Below are positions 35,684 to 44,503 of a stretch of DNA of 64,000 nt, one piece after another. Made by a program: the position numbers and the translations under genes. The notes below the pieces were generated by a model, which saw only the letters and a list, made by a program, of their open reading frames with translations, was not told the origin of the DNA and did not search any database. This DNA is from Mycolicibacterium sp. BiH015. GTDB lineage: Bacteria > Actinomycetota > Actinomycetes > Mycobacteriales > Mycobacteriaceae. The stretch is taken from the NCBI RefSeq assembly GCF_027706845.1, contig NZ_JAQGCZ010000002.1:1-64000 (forward strand), written 5' to 3'. Positions within the stretch are counted from its first letter, which is position 1. Each line of letters begins with the position of its first letter.

Positions 35684-37102
35684 ATGCGCCTCACCAGACG
35701 AGTTCAGATTCAACTCGTGCTGTTCACCGTGATCGCGGTGACGGCCACCGCGGTGATGGGTCTGCACTTCATGAAGTTGCCCGCCAAGCTTTTCGGCGTC
35801 GGCCGCTACACCGTAACGATGCAGCTGTCCCAGACCGGCGGCCTCTACAGCGGCGGCAACGTCACGTACCGCGGCACCGAGGTCGGCAGGGTCGAGGAGG
35901 TCCGTCTCACCCAGACGGGTGTCGAGGCCGTGCTGTCACTGAAGTCCGGCATTGATGTGCCGTCCGATCTGCGAGCCGAGGTGCACAGCCAGTCGGCGAT
36001 CGGCGAGCAGTACGTGGCGCTGCTCCCGCGCACAGGGGAGGCCAGACCGCTGCGCGACGGTGATGTCATTCCGCTGGCCGACACCTCCGTGCCCCCAGAC
36101 GTCAACACCTTGCTCGCCGACGCGAACACGGGACTTCAGGCGATCCCGCGTGACGACCTCAAGACCGTCGTCGACGAGTCCTACGTCGCCGTCGGCGGGC
36201 TCGGACCCGAACTGTCGCGGATCGTCGCAGGGTCAACCGATCTCGCGATCGAAGCGCGCCGCCACCTCGATCCGCTCATCACGCTGATCGACCAGGTTGC
36301 GCCCGTTCTGGACTCACAGACCAACACCTCGGACGCGATCCAGGCGTGGGCTGCGCAGACGGCAACGGTGACCACCCAACTCAAACAGCGCGACGACACG
36401 ATCGCCCACGTCATCGACGACGGGGGTGCGGCGGCTGAGTCTGTGCGCCAGCTGGTCGACCGGGTAAGGCCGGCCCTGCCGATCCTACTCGCCAACATGG
36501 TCAGCGTCGGCCAGGTGGCGCTGACCTACCACGACAACATCGAGCAGTTGCTCGTGCTGTTCCCTCAGGTGGTGTCAGCGGCGCAGGCCGGTTTGGTGGC
36601 CAACGTGGACACCAAGCAGGACTATAAGGGGCAGTACCTGAGCTTCAACCTGAACATCAACCTCCCGCCGCCGTGCACCACCGGCTTTCTACCCGCACAG
36701 CAGCAGCGGTCAGCAGTGTTCGAGGACTCGCCCGAACGCCCCGCGGGAGACCTGTATTGCCGTGTCCCGCAGGAATCGCCGTTCAATGTTCGCGGCGCGC
36801 GCAATACGCCGTGCGCCACCGTGCCGGGTAAGCGGGCACCGACGGCGGCGATGTGCGAGAGCACGGAGAGTTACGTGCCGCTCAACGACGGATTGAACTG
36901 GAAGGGTGATCCGAACGCGACCTTGTCGGGACAACCGGTCCCGCAACCGCCACCCTCCCCGCTTCCCGCGCTGCCGGCGGCCGAATACGACCCTGCGACA
37001 GGCAGTTTCATCGCCCCCGACGGCAAGCGCTACTCGCAGGGCGATTTGGCCCAGGGTGCACCTGCCGAGACGTGGCAGTCGATGTTGCTTCCACCGCCGT
37101 GA
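35684..37102 (+). CDS. mce3F: Mce3F, Mce-family lipid-import protein
   Basis: The 472-residue protein has an N-terminal anchor (QLVLFTVIAVTATAVMGLHF), an MCE domain with VTYRGTEVGRVEEVRL, a helical region, and a C-terminal part with five or so Cys and a Pro-rich linker. The tail after about residue 400 carries a PATGSFIAPDGKRY segment that is usual for MceF proteins. It starts at the base after the mce3E stop. No mce-associated (Mas) genes follow; the next gene is an unrelated HNH protein. Confidence 0.93.
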   Translation: MRLTRRVQIQLVLFTVIAVTATAVMGLHFMKLPAKLFGVGRYTVTMQLSQTGGLYSGGNVTYRGTEVGRVEEVRLTQTGVEAVLSLKSGIDVPSDLRAEVHSQSAIGEQYVALLPRTGEARPLRDGDVIPLADTSVPPDVNTLLADANTGLQAIPRDDLKTVVDESYVAVGGLGPELSRIVAGSTDLAIEARRHLDPLITLIDQVAPVLDSQTNTSDAIQAWAAQTATVTTQLKQRDDTIAHVIDDGGAAAESVRQLVDRVRPALPILLANMVSVGQVALTYHDNIEQLLVLFPQVVSAAQAGLVANVDTKQDYKGQYLSFNLNINLPPPCTTGFLPAQQQRSAVFEDSPERPAGDLYCRVPQESPFNVRGARNTPCATVPGKRAPTAAMCESTESYVPLNDGLNWKGDPNATLSGQPVPQPPPSPLPALPAAEYDPATGSFIAPDGKRYSQGDLAQGAPAETWQSMLLPPP

Positions 37103-37203
37103 CCCCGGCAACCCTTCGCTGAAATGCCCCGGGCCCCAAATCTGCTTTAGCAAATCTTCTCTGCCGCTGCGGTTTTGGTGCCGGTTTTGTCGGTGGGTGT
37201 CGG

Positions 37204-37209
37204 TAGAGT
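37204..37209 (+). promoter_or_regulatory. -10 hexamer of a leaderless start (DUF222/HNH gene)
   Basis: TAGAGT ends 7 nt before the ATG at 37217, the spacing expected when the first transcribed base is the A of ATG. No clear -35 is visible. Confidence 0.45.
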
Positions 37210-37216
37210 CGCTTGT

Positions 37217-38797
37217 ATGTTCGAAGGGTTGGCGGATTCTGCGTCGTGTGCCCGGATGGCCGATGCCGAGCTCGACGCCGCGATCGCGGCGTGGACAGAT
37301 GCCATCGCCTCAGCATCAGCGCACCGGCTGTTGTTGATCGCGGAGAAGACCCGCCGCAACTACGACGACGACTGGGAGTGCCAGGAAGACACCGAGGCCG
37401 CCTGGAATTCCGCGGCCGCCGAGATCTCGTTGGCTTCCAGAATTTCTCACGGGCGTGCCTCCGGTGATATGGAGGTCGGGCTGGCGTTGACCCGGCTACC
37501 CCGTATCGCTGCGGCGTTTCTGGCCGGGCAGCTCTCAGAATTCCTGGTCCGCCGAATTGTGCACCGCACCGCCAACATTCAAGACGCCGAGGTCCTGGCC
37601 ACGGTGGAAGCCGAGATCGTCGAACGGGCGGTGCACTGGGGTGGACTGTCGAAACAGAAACTCGACGACGCCATCGATGTCTGGGTAGACCGCCATGATC
37701 CCGCCGCGCTGCGTCGGACCAGGGCCCGGGTCCGCGACCGCGGGGTGAGCATCACCGAAAGCAAAGAGGGTGTCACCGAGATCATCGCCCGCCTCAAAGG
37801 TCCTGACGCTGCGCTGTACTGGCGGCGGCTCACCGTGATGGCCCAGGGGGTGTGCCCGCAGGATCCGCGCACCCTGGACCAACGGCGAGCTGATGCCCAC
37901 GGCGCGATCGGAGCCGGGTTCTTCCACCTGGCCTGTGAATGCGGCACCCCCGGCTGCCCTGCGGCCGTGGATGACGGCCGCGGCTCGGCCGTGGTGGTCC
38001 ACATCTACGCCGAAAACGCCACCCTCACCGCCCAACCCGACCCGCTCACCAACGGCGACGACCCCGAATGCCAAGCCAACAACAACCGCGCCGCAGAATC
38101 CCGCGACACCCCCGCCGAGGATCACGAGGGCGCCGCCGAGGACACCCCAGCCGAGGGCAGCGACGTTGCCGACGAAACCGATCGACCCGCAGCGTTCCTG
38201 CGGCCCCCGCCCGGAGTGATCGTCGGGTTCGGTCATGTACCCGCCGCAGAAATCGCCGCCCGCATCGCCGCCGGGGCCAACCTCCGGCATCTAACTCCGC
38301 CGCCAATCAAGCCCCAGAACCGGTATCGACCCAGCACCGCTCTCGACGAATGGGTGCGCGCGCGGGATCTGACATGCCGATTCCCCGGCTGCGATCGCCC
38401 CGCCGCCTACGCCGATTTCGACCACACCACCCCCTGGCCGGTCGGCCCCACCCACCCCTCAGCCGGCAAACTGCTGTGCCGCCAACACCACCTCGCCAAA
38501 ACCTTCTGGCCGGGCTGGTCAGACGCCCAGCATCCCGACGGCACCATCATCTGGACCACCCCCACCGGACGCACCTACACCACCCGGCCCGGCTCCGCGC
38601 TGCTGTTCCCCACCGTCAACACCACCACCGCGCCGCTGGACCTCCCCGCGCAGCCACCCACCAGCGCGGACAAGATCCGCACCATGCCCACCCGGCGGAA
38701 ACGCAACCGCGCCAAAACCATCGCCTACCGCATCAAAGCCGAACGCGCACTCAACGACGCCCACGTCACCGAACGCAACAAACCACCACCATTCTGA
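37217..38797 (+). CDS. DUF222/HNH endonuclease-domain protein (13E12 repeat family)
   Basis: The 526-residue protein has an N-terminal DUF222 domain (about 1-270) and a C-terminal HNH nuclease motif at about residues 385-435 (TCRFPGCDRPAAYADFDHTTPW, then LLCRQHHLAKT) with the paired Cys and His residues. An acidic low-complexity linker (about 275-335) and a basic tail flank the HNH part. The family is highly repeated in mycobacteria, and 13E12 copies in M. tuberculosis are phage integration sites; no inverted or target repeats are visible here, so mobility is not shown. It may have entered just after the mce3 operon, where mce-associated genes often lie. Confidence 0.9.
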   Translation: MFEGLADSASCARMADAELDAAIAAWTDAIASASAHRLLLIAEKTRRNYDDDWECQEDTEAAWNSAAAEISLASRISHGRASGDMEVGLALTRLPRIAAAFLAGQLSEFLVRRIVHRTANIQDAEVLATVEAEIVERAVHWGGLSKQKLDDAIDVWVDRHDPAALRRTRARVRDRGVSITESKEGVTEIIARLKGPDAALYWRRLTVMAQGVCPQDPRTLDQRRADAHGAIGAGFFHLACECGTPGCPAAVDDGRGSAVVVHIYAENATLTAQPDPLTNGDDPECQANNNRAAESRDTPAEDHEGAAEDTPAEGSDVADETDRPAAFLRPPPGVIVGFGHVPAAEIAARIAAGANLRHLTPPPIKPQNRYRPSTALDEWVRARDLTCRFPGCDRPAAYADFDHTTPWPVGPTHPSAGKLLCRQHHLAKTFWPGWSDAQHPDGTIIWTTPTGRTYTTRPGSALLFPTVNTTTAPLDLPAQPPTSADKIRTMPTRRKRNRAKTIAYRIKAERALNDAHVTERNKPPPF

Positions 38798-38807
38798 CCC
38801 GGAACTT

Positions 38808-38879
38808 TCAGTCGGCGATGATGCTCAGCTCGCCGGACGGGCACATCCTGACTGCCTTGCGGCCGTGCTGATCTGGCGG
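38808..38879 (-). pseudogene. Relic of a single-cluster ferredoxin C-terminus
   Basis: A 23-codon minus-strand frame bounded by stops reads QHGRKAVRMCPSGELSII near its end. This resembles the last Cys-Pro motif of small 3Fe-4S/4Fe-4S ferredoxins (AVRxCPxxALxI). No N-terminal cluster motif is found upstream, so it looks like the remaining tail of a decayed or truncated gene. Confidence 0.35.
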
Positions 38880-38973
38880 TCACCTACAAAAGCCCCGCCG
38901 AAGCCGCCTCGGCGCACGCGCGATTGGCCAGCGTGCCGTCGCGCTGACCCACAGCCTGTGTGGATACCGAACG

Positions 38974-39936
38974 CTAGCGGGGCTGCATTCCGGCCGCGAT
39001 ATAGGCCTCGTCGATCAGTGCCATGTTCGCCACCGCGTCCTCGACAGTCAGCGGCGGCGGCTTTCCCTGCTCGACGTGGGCGGCGAAGGCCTCGAGCTGA
39101 TAGGTGTAGGACGCGCGCGTCCCGTGGTGCTCGACGGTCGTGCCGTCCTCGGTCGTGATGGTCAGCCTGTCGTCGTCGCGCGGCTTGATGAAGTTGTGCA
39201 CGAAGGCTTCTCCGCGGGTGCCGAGCATCCGCAGCGTGAACGAATAGTCTTCGTCGACCATCGAATTGGTCGTCGATGCCGTCACCCCTGAGGGAAACAC
39301 CAATTCTGCGTCGAATCGTTCGTCCACCCCGGCGGATCGCTCCACAGCCGTCGCCGTCACGACGGACGGTTCACCGAACCTGCGCATGACGTGCAGTGCG
39401 TAGCAGCCCAGGTCCATCAGCGCGCCGCCGGCCAGTTCGAGCGACCACCGAGGATCGTCGGGCTGCGGGGTAGGCATTCCCATCCGGACCTCGATGCGGG
39501 TCAGGTCGCCGATCGTGCCGTCGCTCGCCACGGCCAGGACCCGCTGATTGACGGGGTGGAACAGGTAGTGGAACCCCTCCATCACCGTGATGGCAGCGGC
39601 GGCAGCGGCATTCGCGACACCCGCCGCCTCCTCGCGGTTGCGGGCGAACGGCTTCTCGGTCAGCACCGGCTTGCCTGCCGCCACCGCGGCCATATTCCAC
39701 GGCGCGTGTAGAGCGTTGGCCAGCGGGTTGTAGATGACGTCCACTTCAGGGTCGGACACCAGATCCTGATACGTCGGCACGATCCGATCCACACCGTACT
39801 TGTCGGCGAATATCTGCGCACGCAGCGGATCTCGAGCAGCGACGGCGACCAGCCGATGCCCCAGCTCTTGGGCCGGCTCGACGATCGCCGATTCGGCGAT
39901 GCGTGACGCACCGAGAATTCCGATGCGTAAGCTCAT
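38974..39936 (-). CDS. Gfo/Idh/MocA-family oxidoreductase
   Basis: The 320-residue protein has the N-terminal NAD(P) fold (GILGASRIAESAI) and the family dyad EKPF in VLTEKPFARN, with a C-terminal substrate domain. Such enzymes oxidise or reduce sugars and cyclitols. ATG 39936 overlaps the stop of the upstream IolE-like gene as ATGA. It is last in a four-gene polyol operon. The HYLFHP segment replaces the usual RF sequence after the dyad, so its substrate may differ from that of the IolG-like enzyme two genes upstream. Confidence 0.88.
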   Translation of the reverse strand: MSLRIGILGASRIAESAIVEPAQELGHRLVAVAARDPLRAQIFADKYGVDRIVPTYQDLVSDPEVDVIYNPLANALHAPWNMAAVAAGKPVLTEKPFARNREEAAGVANAAAAAAITVMEGFHYLFHPVNQRVLAVASDGTIGDLTRIEVRMGMPTPQPDDPRWSLELAGGALMDLGCYALHVMRRFGEPSVVTATAVERSAGVDERFDAELVFPSGVTASTTNSMVDEDYSFTLRMLGTRGEAFVHNFIKPRDDDRLTITTEDGTTVEHHGTRASYTYQLEAFAAHVEQGKPPPLTVEDAVANMALIDEAYIAAGMQPR

Positions 39937-40808
39937 GACGAGACGCCAGCTGCGGCGCCCTGCAGGAAGGCAACACTGGCCAGCACGTCGCCCAACGGAC
40001 CCTGGCCCGGCTGAGGATCCGCATCGAGTATCTTGTCCTGCTCCATGACATACCAGCCGTCGAAACCGTTGTCCTCCAACGTCTTGACGATTCCGGCGAT
40101 GTCAACGTCCCCCGCGCCCAGCGGGACATACATTCCCGCCGCCACAGCCTGGGTATAGGTCAGCTCCCCGGACTGCACCTTCGCGGCCAGTGCGGCGTCA
40201 ACGTCCTTGAGGTGAGCGTGTTTGATGCGCTCGGGCGCCTCGGTGGTCAGTGTCAGCGGGTCGGTGCCGCCGATCAGCAGGTGTCCGGTGTCGAGGCACA
40301 ACGGGATCCTCGAGCCCGTGAGTACCCGGTCGACCTCGGCGCGGGACTCGACCATGGTGCCGACATGTGGGTGCAGCACCGCGGTCAAGCCTCGCGCAGC
40401 GACGATATCCGCCAACCGATCGAGGTTGGAAAGCAGAGTCGCCCACTGCTTTTCGTCGAGTATCGGCCGCGCATCGTAGCCGTCGAGGCCGGTTGCAGCT
40501 GCCAGCACCACCACTCCTGAGCCTGCGGCGACCAGCGACTCCAGCGGAGCGGCGAGGTCATCGGCGGGGTCATGGTCGTCCTGGAAGAGAACCACCGGCA
40601 CGAATCCGCCGACGCATGAGAGGCGGTAGCCGTCGAGCAACTGCACCAGCTCGACGGTGTCGGTGGGCAGGAAGCCCTCCGGCCCCAACTCTGTTGCACT
40701 CAGTCCGGCCTGGCGCATCTCGGTCAGCACACGATTGGCGCTGAGCTGATGGCCCCAGCCCGGAACCTCACATACGCCCCAGGAAATCGGGGCACCAGCG
40801 ATCTTCAC
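39933..40808 (-). CDS. Sugar isomerase/epimerase, IolE-like
   Basis: The 291-residue TIM-barrel protein begins KIAGAPISWGVCEVPGWG, the usual opening of inosose dehydratase-like proteins, and has metal-ligand segments TAVLHPHVGT and CLDTGHLLIGG, HAHLKD and a final Glu in WYVMEQD. I chose GTG 40808, which overlaps the iolG-like stop as GTGA; upstream in-frame codons lie in that gene. With the neighbouring dehydrogenase it could catalyse oxidation then dehydration of an inositol stereoisomer. It differs from the copy at the left window edge, which starts GSAPDSWGVW. Confidence 0.86.
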   Translation of the reverse strand: MKIAGAPISWGVCEVPGWGHQLSANRVLTEMRQAGLSATELGPEGFLPTDTVELVQLLDGYRLSCVGGFVPVVLFQDDHDPADDLAAPLESLVAAGSGVVVLAAATGLDGYDARPILDEKQWATLLSNLDRLADIVAARGLTAVLHPHVGTMVESRAEVDRVLTGSRIPLCLDTGHLLIGGTDPLTLTTEAPERIKHAHLKDVDAALAAKVQSGELTYTQAVAAGMYVPLGAGDVDIAGIVKTLEDNGFDGWYVMEQDKILDADPQPGQGPLGDVLASVAFLQGAAAGVSS

Positions 40809-41821
40809 TGCTGTGTCTCCTTGCGAACCGACTCGATGGCCACGGGGACGCCCCGGCGCAGAGACTCCGTCGCGGCTTCGGCGATCCATGCGACCTCGAC
40901 CGCGTCGGCCACCGTGGCGCCCTGGATCGGGCCTCCCTCAACAACTTTCACGAACGCAGCTAGCTCGGCGCGGAACGCGTCGGTGAACCGATCCATGAAG
41001 AAGTGGTGCGGTTGACCGGTCGGGAAGTCATGAGCGGGGTCGGCATTGAGCACTGGTGCACCCTGGTCCCAGCCGGCGACGACGGAGTCCTGGAAGCCGT
41101 GTACCTCGAGCCGGCAGTCATATCCGCGTCCGTTGTAGCGGGCAGCGGAGACGACACCGAGTGCGCCACCGTCGAAGCGGACCACGATGGCCGCGGTGTC
41201 GACATCTCCGTACTCGGTGAACAGCGGATCACCCTGCGCGCTGCCGGTCGCGTACACCTCGACGACCTCTTGTCCGGTGACCCAGCGGATGACGTCGAAA
41301 TCGTGCACGGCGCAGTCGCGGAAAATGCCGCCGGATCCCTTGATGTAGTCCATCGGCGGGGGAGCAGGGTCCATCGTGGTGCTGCGGACCGTCGTCAGAG
41401 CGCCGAGCGAGCCGCTGTCGACGGCCTGCTTGACGGCGGCGAACGCCGCGTCGAAGCGACGTTGATAGCCCACCTGCACCGGGACCCCAGACCCGGCGAT
41501 AGTGCCAGCCACACGGGCGCTCTCGGATGCCGTTGATGCGATGGGCTTCTCGCAGAAGGTCGGCAGACCGCGTTCCACGGCCGCGAGCGTCAGCTCGGCA
41601 TGGGCCGGGGTGGCCGCCGCGACGATCACTCCGTCGATGCCCGAGGACAACAGCTTGTCGACCGATTCCACCGGGGTGGCACCATATTTCGCGGCGACCT
41701 CGCTGACGATGTCCGGTCGCTCGTCGGTGATCAGAAGCCCGGAGACCTCGGGCAGATTGGTGAGGGTGTCGGCATGGAAGGCGCCGATTCGGCCGAGCCC
41801 GATGAGGCCGAGGGTGGTCAT
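40805..41821 (-). CDS. Inositol 2-dehydrogenase-like protein (IolG/IdhA family)
   Basis: The 338-residue Gfo/Idh/MocA protein has the NAD fold GLIGLGRIGAFHA, the catalytic dyad in CEKPIAST, the substrate-domain helix GYQRRFDAAF and the conserved GGIFRDCAVHDFDVIRW with the Asp and His that act on the sugar hydroxyl. These match myo-inositol dehydrogenases closely. It overlaps both neighbours by 4 bp. Scyllo- or another inositol is an alternative substrate because the canonical operon lies about 35 kb away. Confidence 0.88.
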   Translation of the reverse strand: MTTLGLIGLGRIGAFHADTLTNLPEVSGLLITDERPDIVSEVAAKYGATPVESVDKLLSSGIDGVIVAAATPAHAELTLAAVERGLPTFCEKPIASTASESARVAGTIAGSGVPVQVGYQRRFDAAFAAVKQAVDSGSLGALTTVRSTTMDPAPPPMDYIKGSGGIFRDCAVHDFDVIRWVTGQEVVEVYATGSAQGDPLFTEYGDVDTAAIVVRFDGGALGVVSAARYNGRGYDCRLEVHGFQDSVVAGWDQGAPVLNADPAHDFPTGQPHHFFMDRFTDAFRAELAAFVKVVEGGPIQGATVADAVEVAWIAEAATESLRRGVPVAIESVRKETQQ

Positions 41822-43005
41822 GGCATTCTCCGTTCGTTCTGATCGCGAAGCGCGATGTCGAGGTCTTGTTCCGTGAGGTTGTTGGCCAGTGCATCGAGCA
41901 CGATGTCGACCTGGCTGGGCGGCGCCAGGCTGCCGATGGGTTGATCGCTGTCCAGGTTGGTGGGGAACGCGTAGCCCTCTGCCGTAGCCACGACGACGTT
42001 CTCCACATCGCGGTACGGCCGCCCCGCGGCCTGCATGGCCAGCAGCTTGGGATAGACCGCGCGCACCATCGCCGTGCGATCCATCGCCTCCATCGCCCGA
42101 CCGAACGGCGAGCTGATCTGCAACAGGTTCGCGATGCGCCTGATGGCCGAGTGTCCTGTCGAGAAGTTGCTCCCCGCACCGTGATAGAGCGCCGGGTTGA
42201 AGAACACGGCGTCACCCTTCCTCAGCGGCAGTTGTACGTGATGGGCTGCGAAGTAATCGATGAACTCCGGCCTGTTGAACGCGATGTAGCCGCCGATGAA
42301 GCGCTGCGAGTGGGGCAACAGCATCGTCGGGCCGCTTTCGACCGGCATGTCGCAGTGCGCGACGGCGCCCTGCAGCGTCAGCGTCGGAGAGGTGCGATGA
42401 ATGTGTGCCGGATAGCGCGCGAGATGGTGCTCCGGCACAAAGCCGAGGTGGTAGTCGCGGTGCGGAACCTGAGCCGTGCCGCCCGGGTTGACGACGTTGA
42501 CCTGCGAGGTGATCTGGTACCGCGGCCCCAGCCACGCCTGGCACACCACGGCCAGCGCATCACTGGCGTAGTAGTCGACGAACACCTCGGGCTCGCGCAG
42601 TGCGAGCTTCTGAGCCGCGTTCCAGATGCGGTCGTTGGCGCCGGGCGTGCCGAAGTGGTCGCCCGCCGCGCGGCCGTCGGCACGCTGCGCCTCGATGATC
42701 GCGAAGAAGGCCTCGCTGGCACGGTCCACTACGTCGGCGTCGAACGCGCCGGCGAATACGACAACGCCGGGACCGTCGGCCAGGGCGCGGATGAGTTCTG
42801 CTTGCAGCTCACGGCGGTCGCTCGCCTCAGCCATCGCAGTGGCGTCGTAGACAACGACGTTGTCGCGGACGTCATTGGCGTGCGGGTAGTCGGCGAGGTC
42901 GGTGTCGCACTCGACCTGGGCGCGGAAATCGTCCAAGTCGAAATCCGCTTCGCCGAGCCAGGGCGACTGCGCGGCGTGGATCGGCCGCTGGATGGACGTT
43001 GCCAT
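41818..43005 (-). CDS. Phytanoyl-CoA dioxygenase-family Fe(II)/2-oxoglutarate oxygenase
   Basis: The 395-residue protein has the double-stranded beta-helix of PhyH-type oxygenases. The iron triad is visible as His-x-Asp in VPHRDYHLGF and a distal His in ALYHGAGSNFSTGHSAIRR, whose following Arg would bind 2-oxoglutarate. Such enzymes hydroxylate small substrates using O2. Its lead position in an operon of inositol-type genes suggests a hydroxylated or methylated polyol, but the substrate is not known. I chose ATG 43005; the frame is open to 43047. Its stop overlaps the iolG-like start as ATGA. Confidence 0.85.
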   Translation of the reverse strand: MATSIQRPIHAAQSPWLGEADFDLDDFRAQVECDTDLADYPHANDVRDNVVVYDATAMAEASDRRELQAELIRALADGPGVVVFAGAFDADVVDRASEAFFAIIEAQRADGRAAGDHFGTPGANDRIWNAAQKLALREPEVFVDYYASDALAVVCQAWLGPRYQITSQVNVVNPGGTAQVPHRDYHLGFVPEHHLARYPAHIHRTSPTLTLQGAVAHCDMPVESGPTMLLPHSQRFIGGYIAFNRPEFIDYFAAHHVQLPLRKGDAVFFNPALYHGAGSNFSTGHSAIRRIANLLQISSPFGRAMEAMDRTAMVRAVYPKLLAMQAAGRPYRDVENVVVATAEGYAFPTNLDSDQPIGSLAPPSQVDIVLDALANNLTEQDLDIALRDQNERRMP

Positions 43006-43118
43006 GACCGTTAGTCTTGCTGTGATCAGGACCGCAATCAACGGCAAAAAACCATCAAAAAAACCTCAAGAATCGGGGCCAAGTAGACGCTTAATCGCAC
43101 CTTCGAAAACTTATGCGT

Positions 43119-43138
43119 GCGACTTTGTGTCAGGTCGC
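43119..43138. promoter_or_regulatory. Possible operator upstream of the second LacI gene
   Basis: GCGAC (43119-43123) and GTCGC (43134-43138) form a short inverted repeat 28 bp before the GTG at 43166 in the divergent gap. It is short and lacks the central CG step typical of LacI sites, so support is weak. Confidence 0.25.
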
Positions 43139-43165
43139 CGAGTGTGACGAGAGTGAAGGGGTCAA

Positions 43166-44176
43166 GTGCCGCACCGTTACAAAGTCCGCGAGATCGCCCA
43201 GCAGTGCGGGCTGAGCGAGGCAACGGTCGACCGTGTCCTCAACAACAGGCCGGGTGTTCGACAGAACACCATCGCCGAGGTGAATCAGGCGATCGCCGAC
43301 CTGGACAAGCAACGTGCGCAGTTGCGCCTGAACGGCCGTCGCTATTTGATCGACGTCGTCATGCAGACGCCGCGGCGCTTCTCCGACGCCTTCCGCGCCG
43401 CCGTCGAGGCCGAATTGCCCGCCTTCGCGCCCGCGATGGTGCGGGCCCGCTTCCATCTCTGGGAGTCGGGATCCGCGGTGCAGATGGCCGAGGCGCTCAC
43501 TCGCATCCGCGGAAGCCACGGTGTGGTGCTCAAGGCTCAGGACGACCCCGACGTGGCGGAGGCGATCGATCGCCTGGTGGAGTCGGGCGTACCTGTGGTG
43601 ACCTACACGACGGACGTGCCCGCCAGCTCCCGCTGCGGATATGTGGGCATCGACAACCACGGAGCCGGCGTCACGGCCGCCTACCTGGTCGAGCAGTGGC
43701 TGGCGGGATCACCCTCGGGTGTCCTCATCACGCTCAGCCGCACCGTTTTTCGCGGCGAAGGTGAGCGCGAGGTCGGATTCCGGTCTGCGCTGCGCGCTTC
43801 GGGGCGGGCCGTCGTCGAGGTCAGCGACAGCGACGGCATCGACGCCACCAACGAGCGACTCGTCCTGGAAGCTCTTGAGGCCAATCCCGGCGTCGAGGCC
43901 GTGTACTCCGTGGGTGGCGGCAACTTGGCGACAGTCGCGGCCTTCGAGAGAATCGGCCGCGACTGCAAGGTGTTCATCGCCCACGACCTCGATGCCGACA
44001 ATCGGCGTCTCCTGCGAGAAGGTCGGATCTCTGCGGTCCTGCACAATGACCTGCGCGCTGATGCGCGACTGGCGCTACGCCTGATCCTCCAGGAGCGAGG
44101 CGCTTTGCCCGTGGAGCCGGCGCGGCCTGTGCCCATCCAGATCATCACGCCCTACAACGTTCCGGTCCATTACTGA
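43166..44176 (+). CDS. LacI-family regulator with sugar-binding domain
   Basis: The 336-residue protein has the LacI helix-turn-helix (YKVREIAQQCGLSEATVDRVL, residues about 5-25) and a sugar-binding domain of the ribose-binding type (Peripla_BP_4 rather than the shorter GalR core), with YVGIDNHGAGVTAAYLVEQW. It is divergent from the phyH-iolG-iolE-gfo operon and so probably controls it. GTG 43166 is the start. The effector is likely a cyclitol or sugar; this is inference from context. Confidence 0.88.
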   Translation: MPHRYKVREIAQQCGLSEATVDRVLNNRPGVRQNTIAEVNQAIADLDKQRAQLRLNGRRYLIDVVMQTPRRFSDAFRAAVEAELPAFAPAMVRARFHLWESGSAVQMAEALTRIRGSHGVVLKAQDDPDVAEAIDRLVESGVPVVTYTTDVPASSRCGYVGIDNHGAGVTAAYLVEQWLAGSPSGVLITLSRTVFRGEGEREVGFRSALRASGRAVVEVSDSDGIDATNERLVLEALEANPGVEAVYSVGGGNLATVAAFERIGRDCKVFIAHDLDADNRRLLREGRISAVLHNDLRADARLALRLILQERGALPVEPARPVPIQIITPYNVPVHY

Positions 44177-44503
44177 ATGGGCCATCGCCGGTGCTAGCTG
44201 GCTGCTACTGATTGGTAACTATTTCTAAGAGCGCGACATGTCTCGCCACCGTGACGAACGCCACAGTTTTGTCTCACGCGCCGTCGGCGTGCGGCGCTGA
44301 TCAGTGCGTTTTGCCGCCGTCCATGTCTGCGCAACCTCGACGCCTGGTATAGGACTGCCTAAGAGAAGTGCAATAATCGGTACTCACAGTGACACCAAAC
44401 TTGGTGAGCTCCCACTGACGGCGCGTCACGTCGATTGCGACACGGTGGAAATTCGCCAGATGTAGGCCTCAACAGCACCGGGGAAGACACGAAAGGCAGG
44501 CGA
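44177..44503. promoter_or_regulatory. Upstream region of korA
   Basis: This 327-bp gap contains a TATAGG (44348-44353) as a possible -10 and the palindrome CACCAAACTTGGTG (44393-44406) downstream of it, about 100 bp before the korA start. The palindrome could be an operator or a leader hairpin. Nothing else is seen. Confidence 0.4.

Noticed and set aside
37217..38797. 13E12/HNH gene as an insertion sequence
   Set aside because: No terminal inverted repeats, target duplication or transposase motif flank it.
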